Shown here: one piece after another, positions 1 through 7,483 of the stretch | Position numbering within the stretch: the first letter of the stretch is position 1 | Layout of the letters: each line of letters opens with the position of its first letter | DNA from: Lachnospiraceae bacterium | GTDB taxonomy: Bacteria > Bacillota > Clostridia > Lachnospirales > Lachnospiraceae | Reading direction: 5' to 3' | DNA: 26,554 nt | NCBI GenBank assembly: GCA_004557975.1 | Contig: SFEV01000038.1 | Span: forward strand, 1-26,554 | Notes under the pieces: generated by a model | Seen by the model: the letters and a program-made list of their open reading frames with translations, nothing else | Database searches by the model: none | What the model was told of the DNA's origin: nothing | Position numbers and translations under genes: made by a program

Positions 1-1
1 T

Positions 2-664
2 TTTTCAGAGGCTGTAAATCTGTCTAATTATTTTAATTCACTGAAAAACAGTGTAATTGTTTCAGTGTGTGTGATTTTTATTATCGTGTTGATCTGTTCC
101 ACGGGAGCTTATATTATTGCGCGGAAAAATAATTGGTTTTATAATGGAGTGTATTATGTATTTCAGCTGATCATTCTGCTTCCTTTTCAGACTATTATGT
201 TTCCACTGTATAGACAGCTGTATTGTATCCATGCGCTTAATTCTCTCTGGGGGCTGATTCTGGTTCAGGTAGGGACTTATGCAGGCTATAATGTGTTTCT
301 GTACTGTGGTTTTGTGAAAGGAATCTCCGTATCTCTGGAGGAGGCGGCGGTTATGGATGGGTGTAATCGGTATCAATCCTTTTGGAAAATTGTGTATCCC
401 CTGCTTAAGCCTATTCATATGACGGTAATTATTCTGACCTTTTTAAATTCCTGGAACGATTTTATGATGCCTATGATTATATGCCAGAAGCAGGAGGTGC
501 GGACGTTGCCTCTGATGCAGTATTTCTTCTTCGGAGAGTATTCCTCTAATATTAATCTGGCCTTTGCGGCGGCATTACTTGCCATGATCCCTACTGTAAC
601 GGTATATTTCTGCGCACAGAAATATATTGTTGCAGGAATGACGGCAGGTGCGGTAAAATCATAG
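2..664 (+). CDS. Sugar ABC transporter permease, MalG-type (5' partial)
   Basis: This is the inner-membrane permease of a binding-protein-dependent ABC importer, most likely for a sugar or oligosaccharide. The reading frame is open from base 2 and the first residues (FSEAVNLSNYFNSLKNSV) match the usual periplasmic segment before a MalG-type core helix, so the true start lies before the window. About 220 residues are visible with four to five hydrophobic helices. The EAA loop that contacts the ATPase is clear (EEAAVMDGCNRYQSFWKI, then PLLKP) at about residues 116-139 of the visible part. The C-terminus (KYIVAGMTAGAVKS) is typical of the family. The GTG at 65 would be an internal start and is rejected because homology-like sequence continues upstream. 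The gene is more AT-rich than the genes after it. The binding protein and partner permease should lie upstream. Substrate unknown. Confidence 0.93.
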   Translation, partial: FSEAVNLSNYFNSLKNSVIVSVCVIFIIVLICSTGAYIIARKNNWFYNGVYYVFQLIILLPFQTIMFPLYRQLYCIHALNSLWGLILVQVGTYAGYNVFLYCGFVKGISVSLEEAAVMDGCNRYQSFWKIVYPLLKPIHMTVIILTFLNSWNDFMMPMIICQKQEVRTLPLMQYFFFGEYSSNINLAFAAALLAMIPTVTVYFCAQKYIVAGMTAGAVKS

Positions 665-671
665 AAGACAG

Positions 672-709
672 ACAGTGGCCTGACAGCAAGGATGTTGTCA
701 GGCCACTGT
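672..709 (+). terminator. Perfect 14-bp hairpin after the permease gene
   Basis: The arms ACAGTGGCCTGACA (672-685) and TGTCAGGCCACTGT (696-709) pair perfectly around a 10-nt loop, 8 bp after the permease stop codon. No T-tract follows, so this may be an mRNA 3'-end stabiliser or attenuator rather than a full intrinsic terminator. The ATG at 692 lies in the loop, which argues against it as the start of the next gene. Confidence 0.6.
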
Positions 710-763
710 GAATATTCGGCATTAACTGATAAGGAACTATGTACTGGTAGAATGGAGAGAAAG

Positions 764-1948
764 ATGAAAGACGTACTGAAAATAAATGTATCGCTGGATG
801 AATGTATGACAGTTGAGGGGAGGAATCAGAGCATCTGTATGATCGGGTTTTCCGGGGATGCGGATGGACCTTATTTCAGGGGAAAAATCCTGCCATGGGG
901 AGTGGATACGCAGAGGAGAGAACCGGGAAAACCGGGAAAGCTTTCCGCCCGGTATATGCTGAAAGGGGTTGATTATACGGGACGTTCCTGTAAATTATTT
1001 ATAGAGAATAACGGGATTGAAGAGACGGATGGAATTGTGCGTACCAGGCCGCAGATTGTGACGGACAGTCCGGCTCTTGCCTGGATGGAGCAGGCGAAGA
1101 TGAGAGGGGAGATTGAGAGCGCAGACGGTGGAGTAGTGATTCATATCACAGCAGAGGAAGAACTGGAGAGAGGAAAATGTGATTTTACAGAGAATCCGGT
1201 ATGGATCCGAAGCGGCATGGACGGCTGTAACGAAATGAAAATATATGGAAAACTGTACGTTCCGGTAACGACAGAGAAATGTCCTGCAGTGATTTTGAGC
1301 CATGGATATAATGGGTCAGGGGATGACTTCGTACGGGAATGCGAGTATTTTGCATCCCATGGTATTGTTGCTCTTGCCATTGATTTCTGCGGTGGTTCTT
1401 CCCGGTCAAGGAGCAGAGGAAGCTCCCTGAAAATGTCGCTGCTTACAGAGAAAGCTGATCTTGATGCTGCAGTGGATTATGTAAAAACATTGAAGCAGGC
1501 AGACCCAGAACAGATTTTTTTGTTCGGTGGGAGCCAGGGCGGCTTTGTGTCGGCTTTGACGGCAGCAGGACGTCCGGAAGAGATCAGAGGGCTGATTTTA
1601 TATTACCCTGCGTTCTGTATTCCGGACGATTGGAAAAAAAAATTCCCCGGAGAGGAAGATATTCCGGAGACTATGGAATTTTGGGGGCTGACGCTGGGAG
1701 AAGATTACTTCCATACAGCACGGAGCCTGGAAACTTTTGAGACTATAGCCGGTTATGGAGGTCCGGTGCTGCTGATTCATGGAGACGAGGATGAGATTGT
1801 TCCATTATCTTACTCCGTACGTGCCCGGGAAGTGTATAAAAATGCCGTTCTTATTACTCTTTTTGCTGAAGGACATGGCTTCACCTGGGAGGGAGGTGCT
1901 GTGGCAGCGACAGAGACGCTGCATTTTATCCTGAAAAACCATTCCTGA
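764..1948 (+). CDS. DUF3237-alpha/beta hydrolase fusion, probable esterase
   Basis: A 394-residue cytoplasmic protein with two parts. Residues 1 to about 135 resemble DUF3237, a small beta-barrel domain of unknown role (PWGVDTQRREPGKPGKLSARY, then VRTRPQIVTDSPALAW). Residues about 160-394 form an alpha/beta hydrolase of the dienelactone-hydrolase/acyl-peptidase type. It has an oxyanion-hole motif (SHGYNGSGDDF), the nucleophile elbow GGSQGG with Ser257, an acid in HGDEDEIVP (Asp341 or Asp343) and the catalytic His371 in GHGFTW. An esterase acting on acylated sugars would fit the sugar permease upstream, but that is inference. The start at 764 is chosen because GGAG lies 6 bp before it. ATGs at 692 and 752 are open in frame, but the first lies inside a hairpin. 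No signal peptide is seen. Confidence 0.88.
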   Translation: MKDVLKINVSLDECMTVEGRNQSICMIGFSGDADGPYFRGKILPWGVDTQRREPGKPGKLSARYMLKGVDYTGRSCKLFIENNGIEETDGIVRTRPQIVTDSPALAWMEQAKMRGEIESADGGVVIHITAEEELERGKCDFTENPVWIRSGMDGCNEMKIYGKLYVPVTTEKCPAVILSHGYNGSGDDFVRECEYFASHGIVALAIDFCGGSSRSRSRGSSLKMSLLTEKADLDAAVDYVKTLKQADPEQIFLFGGSQGGFVSALTAAGRPEEIRGLILYYPAFCIPDDWKKKFPGEEDIPETMEFWGLTLGEDYFHTARSLETFETIAGYGGPVLLIHGDEDEIVPLSYSVRAREVYKNAVLITLFAEGHGFTWEGGAVAATETLHFILKNHS

Positions 1949-1962
1949 GTATCAGGTAAAAA

Positions 1963-1998
1963 AGCTGCACAAAGTAATTGTGGTGCAGCTCTTTTTTT
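1963..1998 (+). terminator. Intrinsic terminator after the hydrolase gene
   Basis: AGCTGCAC (1963-1970) pairs with GTGCAGCT (1983-1990) around a 12-nt loop and is followed by C and seven T residues. This is a standard rho-independent terminator and separates the hydrolase from the next transcription unit. Confidence 0.9.
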
Positions 1999-2017
1999 CT
2001 TAAAATTTACTTTTTCG

Positions 2018-2046
2018 CTGGCAAATCAGTTCAGATATGTTATACT
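2018..2046 (+). promoter_or_regulatory. Promoter for the foldase gene, extended -10
   Basis: CTGGCA (2018-2023), a 17-bp spacer and TATACT (2041-2046), with TG one base before the -10 (2038-2039) giving an extended -10. Transcription would start near 2053 and leave a leader of about 128 nt. I see no convincing riboswitch in that leader. Confidence 0.6.
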
Positions 2047-2180
2047 CAACAGGTATCCTGCTGTGTTGTCTGTGCGGAGGTGTGGATGAGTAATGCTCCG
2101 GCAGCCATGATGCCTGATGTGAGATGTCGGGAGAGCAGGGGGAGAGGGAAAACTATAATACACAAGAAAGGATAGATATT

Positions 2181-3410
2181 ATGAGAAGAAAGAATTTGAT
2201 GACAGCACTGATGTGTACCGTCTGCCTTGCGCTCTCGGCGCCCATGGCAATTATGGCAGAGGAGACGGAGAGTGTTACGGAGGCAGTGGAGACAGAGAGC
2301 GCTGATGAGCAGGAGACGGAAGAGGCTGCCGCAGAAGCCGAAACAGAGGAGGAGAAGGCAGAGCGCCCGGATTACACGGCTTCTGATTATGTGACACTGG
2401 GAGAATACAAGGGACTGAATGTGCTGGTGAGCAGAAATGAGATCACCGATGAGGAGGTTGACCAGGAGACAGTCAATAATATCCGCTACTATGGTGATGA
2501 TGTTATGGAGTCTCTGACCGAGGGAACTGTCCAGACGGGAGATACGGTTAACATCGACTATGAGGGAAAGCTGAACGGTGATGCGTTCGACGGCGGTACA
2601 GCGAAGGGATATGATCTTGAGATCGGTTCCGGCACATTTATTGACGGCTTTGAGGACGGACTGATCGGTGCTGCAGTGGGCGATACGCTGGATCTGGAGC
2701 TGACCTTCCCGGAGAATTATACGGAGGAGCTGGCAGGCAAGGACGTTGTGTTCACGGTTACGGTAAACGGAATCAAGCGTATGAAAGAGATTACGGATGA
2801 TCTTGTAAATACGGTGACGGAGGGAGAATATGCGGACCTGGAAGCGTACAGGGCATATATCCGTTCCATGCTGGAGGAAAGCCGCGCAGAAGAGAGGGAG
2901 AGTATCATCAAGACGGATCTGCTGACTCAGATTTCCGACAGTTCCTCCATCAATGAATATCCGCAGGAGCTTCTTGACTACAGTGTGGACGAGATGACGT
3001 CCTATTACAAACAGATGGCTGATATGTATCAGATGGACTTTGCAGAGTTTCTGGAAGCATATTTTGGTATGACAGAGGAAGAATTCAATGAGCAGGTTCT
3101 TCTTGCAGTGCAGCAGAATCTGCAGCAGGAGCTGTATATCAAGGCCATTGCTGAGGCAGAGGGCATTGAGATCAGTGATGAGGAGTTTGCGGCAGGCTGT
3201 GAAGAGTATGCGCAGCGCTATGGATTTGAGACGGCAGATGACGTGGTGGAAGCCATCGGAGGAGAAAAGATGGCGCGCCTGAGTCTGCTGATGGATGAGA
3301 CTTTTGATTTCCTTGTGGAGAATGCAGTAGTTGAAGAGGAGACAGAGCCGGAGAGCGGGACAGAAGCAGCTTCCGAGGTGAGCACGGAGGAAGCCACAGA
3401 GGCTGAGTAG
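2181..3410 (+). CDS. Secreted FKBP-type foldase, trigger-factor-like
   Basis: A 409-residue exported protein that probably isomerises prolyl bonds and chaperones proteins outside the membrane. Residues 1-26 form a signal peptide ending AIMA, with cleavage before EETE. There is no lipobox. An acidic low-complexity linker covers 27-62. Residues about 117-200 form an FKBP domain (GDTVNIDYEGKLNGDAFDGG, then FIDGFEDGLIGAAVGD). Residues about 205-385 are helical and resemble the trigger-factor C-terminal chaperone region. The tail (384-409) is again Glu-rich. It lacks the N-terminal ribosome-binding domain of cytosolic trigger factor, so it is not Tig itself. The start at 2181 follows GAAAGGA at 2166-2172. 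A start at 2124 would hide the signal peptide. No terminator is evident before the patatin gene, so the two may be co-transcribed. Confidence 0.9.
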   Translation: MRRKNLMTALMCTVCLALSAPMAIMAEETESVTEAVETESADEQETEEAAAEAETEEEKAERPDYTASDYVTLGEYKGLNVLVSRNEITDEEVDQETVNNIRYYGDDVMESLTEGTVQTGDTVNIDYEGKLNGDAFDGGTAKGYDLEIGSGTFIDGFEDGLIGAAVGDTLDLELTFPENYTEELAGKDVVFTVTVNGIKRMKEITDDLVNTVTEGEYADLEAYRAYIRSMLEESRAEERESIIKTDLLTQISDSSSINEYPQELLDYSVDEMTSYYKQMADMYQMDFAEFLEAYFGMTEEEFNEQVLLAVQQNLQQELYIKAIAEAEGIEISDEEFAAGCEEYAQRYGFETADDVVEAIGGEKMARLSLLMDETFDFLVENAVVEEETEPESGTEAASEVSTEEATEAE

Positions 3411-3508
3411 TATGGAAGAATGGATGCAGAGGAAAATGCGTCCGGCTGTGCGGAGCTTTATCCCGGAACAGGAATATCTGTGAATCTGATTCAGGAAGGG
3501 GGAGCCGT

Positions 3509-4402
3509 ATGAAAAAGGCTGGTATGATTCTGGAAGGCGGAGGACAGCGCGGTATATTTACGGGCGGTGTGCTCGACTTCCTGATGGAACAGAAGCTGAA
3601 GGTGCCGTATGTGATCGGTGTATCTGCCGGAGCGTGCAATGCGGTGGATTACGTATCGGGACAGATCCTCAGAACGAAAGAATGTATGCTGGATGCTCAG
3701 CTTGACAATGAGCTTTTCGGGCTGCGCACGATGCTGAAGACAAAGTATTTCATGAATATGGATCTGATCTTTGATCAGTTTCCGAACCGGGATTATCCCT
3801 TTGATTTTGGCGCATATGTGAAATCACCGATGCGCTGTGTGCTGGTGACGACGAACTGTCTGACCGGACGGGCGGAATACATTGAAGAGTATCGGGATTA
3901 CAGGCGGATGATGAACGTGTGCCGTGCATCCTCCAGCCTGCCCGTGGTGTCACCCGTGGTGAAGGTGGACGGTGTTCCGATGATGGACGGAGGAATTGCC
4001 GACTCTGTGCCTGTGGCCAGAGCCATGGAGGACGGGTATGATTACAACATTGTGATCCTGACAAGAGGGAAAGGATACTACAAAAAAGAAAACAGTTCCT
4101 CCACAATGAAAATGGCGCGGCTGTATTACAAAAACTATCCGATGTTTGTCCGTGCGCTGATGCGCCGCAACCACAATTATAACCGGCAGATGGATCTGAT
4201 AGAACGGCTGGAAAAGCAGGGGAAAGTCTTCGTGATCCGTCCGTCCATGCCGTGTGTCAGCAGGACAGAGCGCGATCTGGAGAAGCTGGAGGATTTTTAC
4301 TGGCATGGCTATGAAACGGCGCAGCAGATGTATCCGGCACTGAAGGAGTGGCTGGATAAGCGGGAGGAATGCGTCAGCAGGAAGCGGATCATGCGCCGCT
4401 GA
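3509..4402 (+). CDS. Patatin-like phospholipase
   Basis: A 297-residue serine acyl hydrolase of the patatin family, expected to cleave acyl chains from phospholipids or related lipids with a Ser-Asp dyad. The oxyanion motif GGGQRG is at residues 10-15. The nucleophile Ser39 sits in GVSAG, and the dyad Asp160 is in DGG of MMDGGIADSVPV. The C-terminal third (about 190-290) is basic and matches the extension often seen after patatin domains in Firmicutes (DUF6363-like). No signal peptide or membrane segment is visible, so a cytoplasmic or peripheral location is likely. The start is supported by a strong GGGGGAG site just upstream. It follows the foldase gene by about 100 bp with no terminator between. 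Natural substrate unknown. Confidence 0.9.
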   Translation: MKKAGMILEGGGQRGIFTGGVLDFLMEQKLKVPYVIGVSAGACNAVDYVSGQILRTKECMLDAQLDNELFGLRTMLKTKYFMNMDLIFDQFPNRDYPFDFGAYVKSPMRCVLVTTNCLTGRAEYIEEYRDYRRMMNVCRASSSLPVVSPVVKVDGVPMMDGGIADSVPVARAMEDGYDYNIVILTRGKGYYKKENSSSTMKMARLYYKNYPMFVRALMRRNHNYNRQMDLIERLEKQGKVFVIRPSMPCVSRTERDLEKLEDFYWHGYETAQQMYPALKEWLDKREECVSRKRIMRR

Positions 4403-4481
4403 AATACATGATACTGGGAGATGGGATACTCCTGAAATGAAAATACAGTCTGCAGAGCAGTATGCAGAAGCTGAATGAAAT

Positions 4482-4513
4482 AAACGGCATAGTCATAATC
4501 GACTATGCCGTTT
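4482..4513. terminator. Bidirectional terminator between convergent genes
   Basis: AAACGGCATAGTC (4482-4494) pairs perfectly with GACTATGCCGTTT (4501-4513) around a 6-nt loop. T-rich sequence follows on the + strand, and the other strand ends in TTT plus an AT-rich stretch. It sits between the patatin gene and the convergent GH43 gene and probably serves both. Confidence 0.88.
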
Positions 4514-4586
4514 TATCATAGTGTTTTTGGAACAAACACATTTCATGATTTTATTTTTCGTATACAGGTTCCGGTTGAGGGTTCTT

Positions 4587-7235
4587 TCAGCCTGCCTCGT
4601 ACAGTTCCTTCACCTGATCTTCGGTCAGGACACCGTCATACACAAGTACATTGTCGAACCGTGCATTCTGGCAGTCTTCGTCATTCCAGATGTAACCGCT
4701 TCCCACCATAACATCCTTCGCCTGGGAGATACCGGTCTTGTTCTTCTTGAAGCAGTCTGCGATATCTTTACTCTCTTCACCGACCAGTTCACCGTTCAGA
4801 TAAACTTTGATGCCGTACGGGTCAACGGTGTAGACAACGTGCTGCCATACATCCCGCTCGCCGTTTGTGGTGAGAAGTGCGCCCTGGACATCGCTGTAAT
4901 TGTTTGCGTTGATGCGGGCGATCAGGTTGGCACCGATACGTGTCAGCGGATAAGCGGCCGCCGCATCTGCCTCAAACAGGGCACTGTGCTCGAAGGTCTC
5001 GGAGCCGATCTTCGTCCACATGGAAATAGTATAACCGGACGGACCGACTGTGGAAAGAGTATCCTCCGGAAGTCTCAGATAGTTGACACCCTTCGCTCCC
5101 GGTTCATTGATAACTTCAAGGACATTCCCGCGGGTCTCGTCAGAGACAACACTGGCTGCGCCGACGAGTGATGCATCTTCAGCCAGGGCGGAATCTGCAG
5201 CAGGTGCAACGGCACCGTCAGCGACCGTCTCAAAATCGTAGCCGCAGATCAGTGTTGCCGGACAGCGGACGGTGATCTTGTATGTCTCAGATACGGATGC
5301 TTCGCCGCAGGTGATTTCGGCAGTCAGCTTCACGCGTGTGTCTTCTTCCGGAATTGTAACGGTTCCGTCTGCTGCGAGAACAGTTTCATCACTGGAACTC
5401 CATACAATATCTGCGCCCATGACGGAGGAGGGAAGCTCCAGATTTTCCTGAATTGCATTGGGGATCAGCTGACCGACAGAAACTGCAGCCATTCCTGCCA
5501 CCATAGCGTTGTCTGTCATATCAATCATGCTTCCCCAGATGCTTGTATTGTCTGTGCCGATTGCGGTAAATGTCATAACCGGATCGGGATCGCTGTTTTC
5601 CTTGCGCTGGCGGAAGAAAAGTCCCTTGTAAACGGTGCCGTCATCCATCGTAAAGGTGACGAAATCATATCCTTTGCCGGAATCGGTCTTCTCCCAGGTA
5701 CCCTTTGCTGCGCCTTCCACTGTGCCGTCTTCGTTCAGAGTGAGCATCTGTGTGGGCTGCATTTCCCCGGTGGTTTTAGTGCCGTGGCTGACGAATTCAT
5801 AAGAGCCGGTCACATCAGCAGTCTCATAGTGCTCCGGTGTCTCGCCACAGTATTCGTATACGGCTGTGACAGGCCACAGATCCTCATTAAGGAACTGCTG
5901 GTGTACACGGACCTCGTGTGCCTCAAGCTGCGGCTCCACGTCAAACCTCTGATGGTAGATGAGATAGTGGGAGCCATCGTCATCAATCAGTGCAGAATTA
6001 TGTCCGGCTGCGCGCTTTCCGATCTGGTCGTAGAAGCTGTAGTTGCCGATCAGCTTGATCCCGTACAGGTCATTTCCTTCAGCGTTGTCGGCTGCGTTCT
6101 GGCCTTTGGCATCAAGGTACGGTCCTGTGGGATTCTCAGAACGGAACAGACGCATGTTGTAGCCGCCCTCTGCGGTCAGACCGCCGTACGTTACGTACAT
6201 ATAGTAATAGCCCGCCTCGGCATCATATCGGATATACGGACCCTCACCGGACTGGTGATTGCCGCCGATCAGATGCACACCGAAATAGCGGTCAACGAAA
6301 TTGCCGGAAACCTCGTCCACGGAATCTACACCCGGATAGATGGCAGCGCCTGTTGCTGTGTCGATCTCCAGCAGGAACATGCCGCCTGACCAGGAGCCGT
6401 AGGACATGTATAGCTTCTCTCCGTCTGCGTCGAAGAAAAGGTTCGGGTCGATGGCATTGGGCGCGTACGTGTTGTCCCAGCCGCCGTCCGAGGTGAACCA
6501 GTTGTCACTGATCTCGTCAATGCCGCCGTTTGCGGAGCCTTTTTCGATCAGTTCCGTAAGATTCAGATAATCATTGTCCCACTTTGTGTTGCGGGTACTG
6601 TTGCCGTCAGGTTCGCCTGTCTTTGTGAAGCCGGAGTAGATGATCGTATCCACATATTCGTATGGCCCCTGAAAATCCTTTGATACCAGGTAGCAGATGG
6701 CGGAGCGGCGCCAGGTGGAGGAAGTGCAGCAGTACAGCATATATGCGCCCGCAGACCCGTCCTCCCATTCATAGTACGGATTCCAGATCACATCCGGAGC
6801 CCAGATTGCGTATCCGCCGGAGCAGTCTCCGTCCTTATAGCCGGCCCACTCAAAGGGTTCGGCCAGATTTTCGGCCAGGTTTCCGTAGAACGGTGTGTTC
6901 TCGGGATTGCCGTAATCAAAATTGATCTGCGTCCACTCGATCAGGTTATCAGATTTTGCAGATGCCGTGTGGGAACCGAGCACGTAGTACGTTCCGTCAT
7001 CAGCTTTTATGATGGACGGATCGTGTACACAGACGTGAATCGGAGACAGTACCGCGTCGGTCTCATTTTCCGGGACTTCCTCCCCCACGGCGATGTCACC
7101 GGTCTGTGCTTCTGTCTCAGCGGCAGCAGGATCGGTCTGAGCTTCCTCCGCTCCCGCAGACGTACAGAGACTCAGTGACAGAGATGCTGTGAGCGTTGCC
7201 GCAAGCAGCATGCCGGATAATTTTTTTCGTCTCAT
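4587..7235 (-). CDS. Secreted GH43 arabinanase with Ig-like and LamG domains
   Basis: An 882-residue exported glycoside hydrolase, probably an endo-1,5-alpha-L-arabinanase attacking pectic arabinan. Signal peptide 1-29 ends TSAGA. A Thr/Glu-rich linker follows to about 62. The five-bladed propeller spans about 65-460. The expected acidic triad is Asp72 (HDPSI), Asp263 (IDPNLFF) and Glu331 (EGPYI). His412 (GHNS) matches the conserved His of arabinanases. Residues about 472-565 resemble the GH43 C-terminal beta domain of Abn2-type enzymes. Residues 578-658 look like a bacterial Ig-like domain (VWSSSDETVLAADGTVTIP). Residues 662-882 form a LamG/concanavalin-like module (YTISMWTK, then RFDNVLVYDGVLTEDQVKELY), probably sugar-binding. 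No sortase signal is seen. The ATG has no Shine-Dalgarno site of its own and follows a 14-codon ORF by one base. Exact specificity within GH43 is uncertain. Confidence 0.93.
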   Translation of the reverse strand: MRRKKLSGMLLAATLTASLSLSLCTSAGAEEAQTDPAAAETEAQTGDIAVGEEVPENETDAVLSPIHVCVHDPSIIKADDGTYYVLGSHTASAKSDNLIEWTQINFDYGNPENTPFYGNLAENLAEPFEWAGYKDGDCSGGYAIWAPDVIWNPYYEWEDGSAGAYMLYCCTSSTWRRSAICYLVSKDFQGPYEYVDTIIYSGFTKTGEPDGNSTRNTKWDNDYLNLTELIEKGSANGGIDEISDNWFTSDGGWDNTYAPNAIDPNLFFDADGEKLYMSYGSWSGGMFLLEIDTATGAAIYPGVDSVDEVSGNFVDRYFGVHLIGGNHQSGEGPYIRYDAEAGYYYMYVTYGGLTAEGGYNMRLFRSENPTGPYLDAKGQNAADNAEGNDLYGIKLIGNYSFYDQIGKRAAGHNSALIDDDGSHYLIYHQRFDVEPQLEAHEVRVHQQFLNEDLWPVTAVYEYCGETPEHYETADVTGSYEFVSHGTKTTGEMQPTQMLTLNEDGTVEGAAKGTWEKTDSGKGYDFVTFTMDDGTVYKGLFFRQRKENSDPDPVMTFTAIGTDNTSIWGSMIDMTDNAMVAGMAAVSVGQLIPNAIQENLELPSSVMGADIVWSSSDETVLAADGTVTIPEEDTRVKLTAEITCGEASVSETYKITVRCPATLICGYDFETVADGAVAPAADSALAEDASLVGAASVVSDETRGNVLEVINEPGAKGVNYLRLPEDTLSTVGPSGYTISMWTKIGSETFEHSALFEADAAAAYPLTRIGANLIARINANNYSDVQGALLTTNGERDVWQHVVYTVDPYGIKVYLNGELVGEESKDIADCFKKNKTGISQAKDVMVGSGYIWNDEDCQNARFDNVLVYDGVLTEDQVKELYEAG

Positions 7236-7236
7236 G

Positions 7237-7281
7237 TTAATATTTTATACATGCATAAAATCGCAGAGAGGCAGTGTGCAT
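7237..7281 (-). CDS. Candidate 14-aa leader ORF coupled to the GH43 gene
   Basis: On the minus strand an ATG at 7281 follows a strong AAAGGAG at 7286-7292 (5-nt or shorter spacing) and encodes MHTASLRFYACIKY, stopping with TAA at 7239-7237. One base later comes the ATG of the GH43 gene, which has only AT-rich sequence before it. Ribosomes ending this ORF could restart on the arabinanase gene. The peptide itself has no recognisable function. A base error that split a longer N-terminus is possible, because the two frames differ by one base. Confidence 0.45.
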   Translation of the reverse strand: MHTASLRFYACIKY

Positions 7282-7312
7282 GTACTCCTTTCCTCAAATA
7301 TTTATCGGCATA

Positions 7313-7335
7313 GCCGGAGATAACTGCATTCCGGC
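7313..7335 (-). other. Small hairpin in the GH43 leader
   Basis: GCCGGA (7313-7318) pairs with TCCGGC (7330-7335) around an 11-nt loop, upstream of the leader ORF. No T-tract follows, so a role in mRNA stability or regulation is possible but unproven. Confidence 0.3.
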
Positions 7336-7424
7336 CTGTCGTATACCTCTCTGAGCGCCTGTTGCGTTGCTGAAATGATTACATGATCTGCTGGCGGGAC
7401 AGATGGTTTAGAAAAATGTAAAGT

Positions 7425-7471
7425 ATTATAGATAAATCTATTTTATAACAGATGATATTTTTTATCAACAA
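7425..7471 (-). promoter_or_regulatory. Likely promoter region for the GH43 gene
   Basis: Read on the minus strand, TTGTTG (7471-7466), an 18-bp spacer and TATAAA (7447-7442) form one candidate promoter. A perfect TATAAT at 7430-7425 is a second -10 without a good -35. Either leaves a leader of 130-190 nt. The segment is AT-rich and partly symmetrical (GATAAA ... TTTATC). It lies right after the stop of the symporter gene, where I see no clear terminator. No convincing catabolite-response site was found. Confidence 0.5.
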
Positions 7472-7483
7472 AAGTTCTTCAAC

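Noticed and set aside
1978..2175. 65-aa ORF on the + strand
   Set aside because: It runs through the terminator, the promoter and the leader of the foldase gene and lacks a ribosome site.
3412..3483. 23-codon ORF between the foldase and patatin genes
   Set aside because: There is no good ribosome site and no recognisable sequence; it is too short to support.
7360..7387. Possible catabolite-response (cre) site upstream of the GH43 gene
   Set aside because: The TGAAATGATTACA sequence is one base short of the cre spacing and lacks the central CG.
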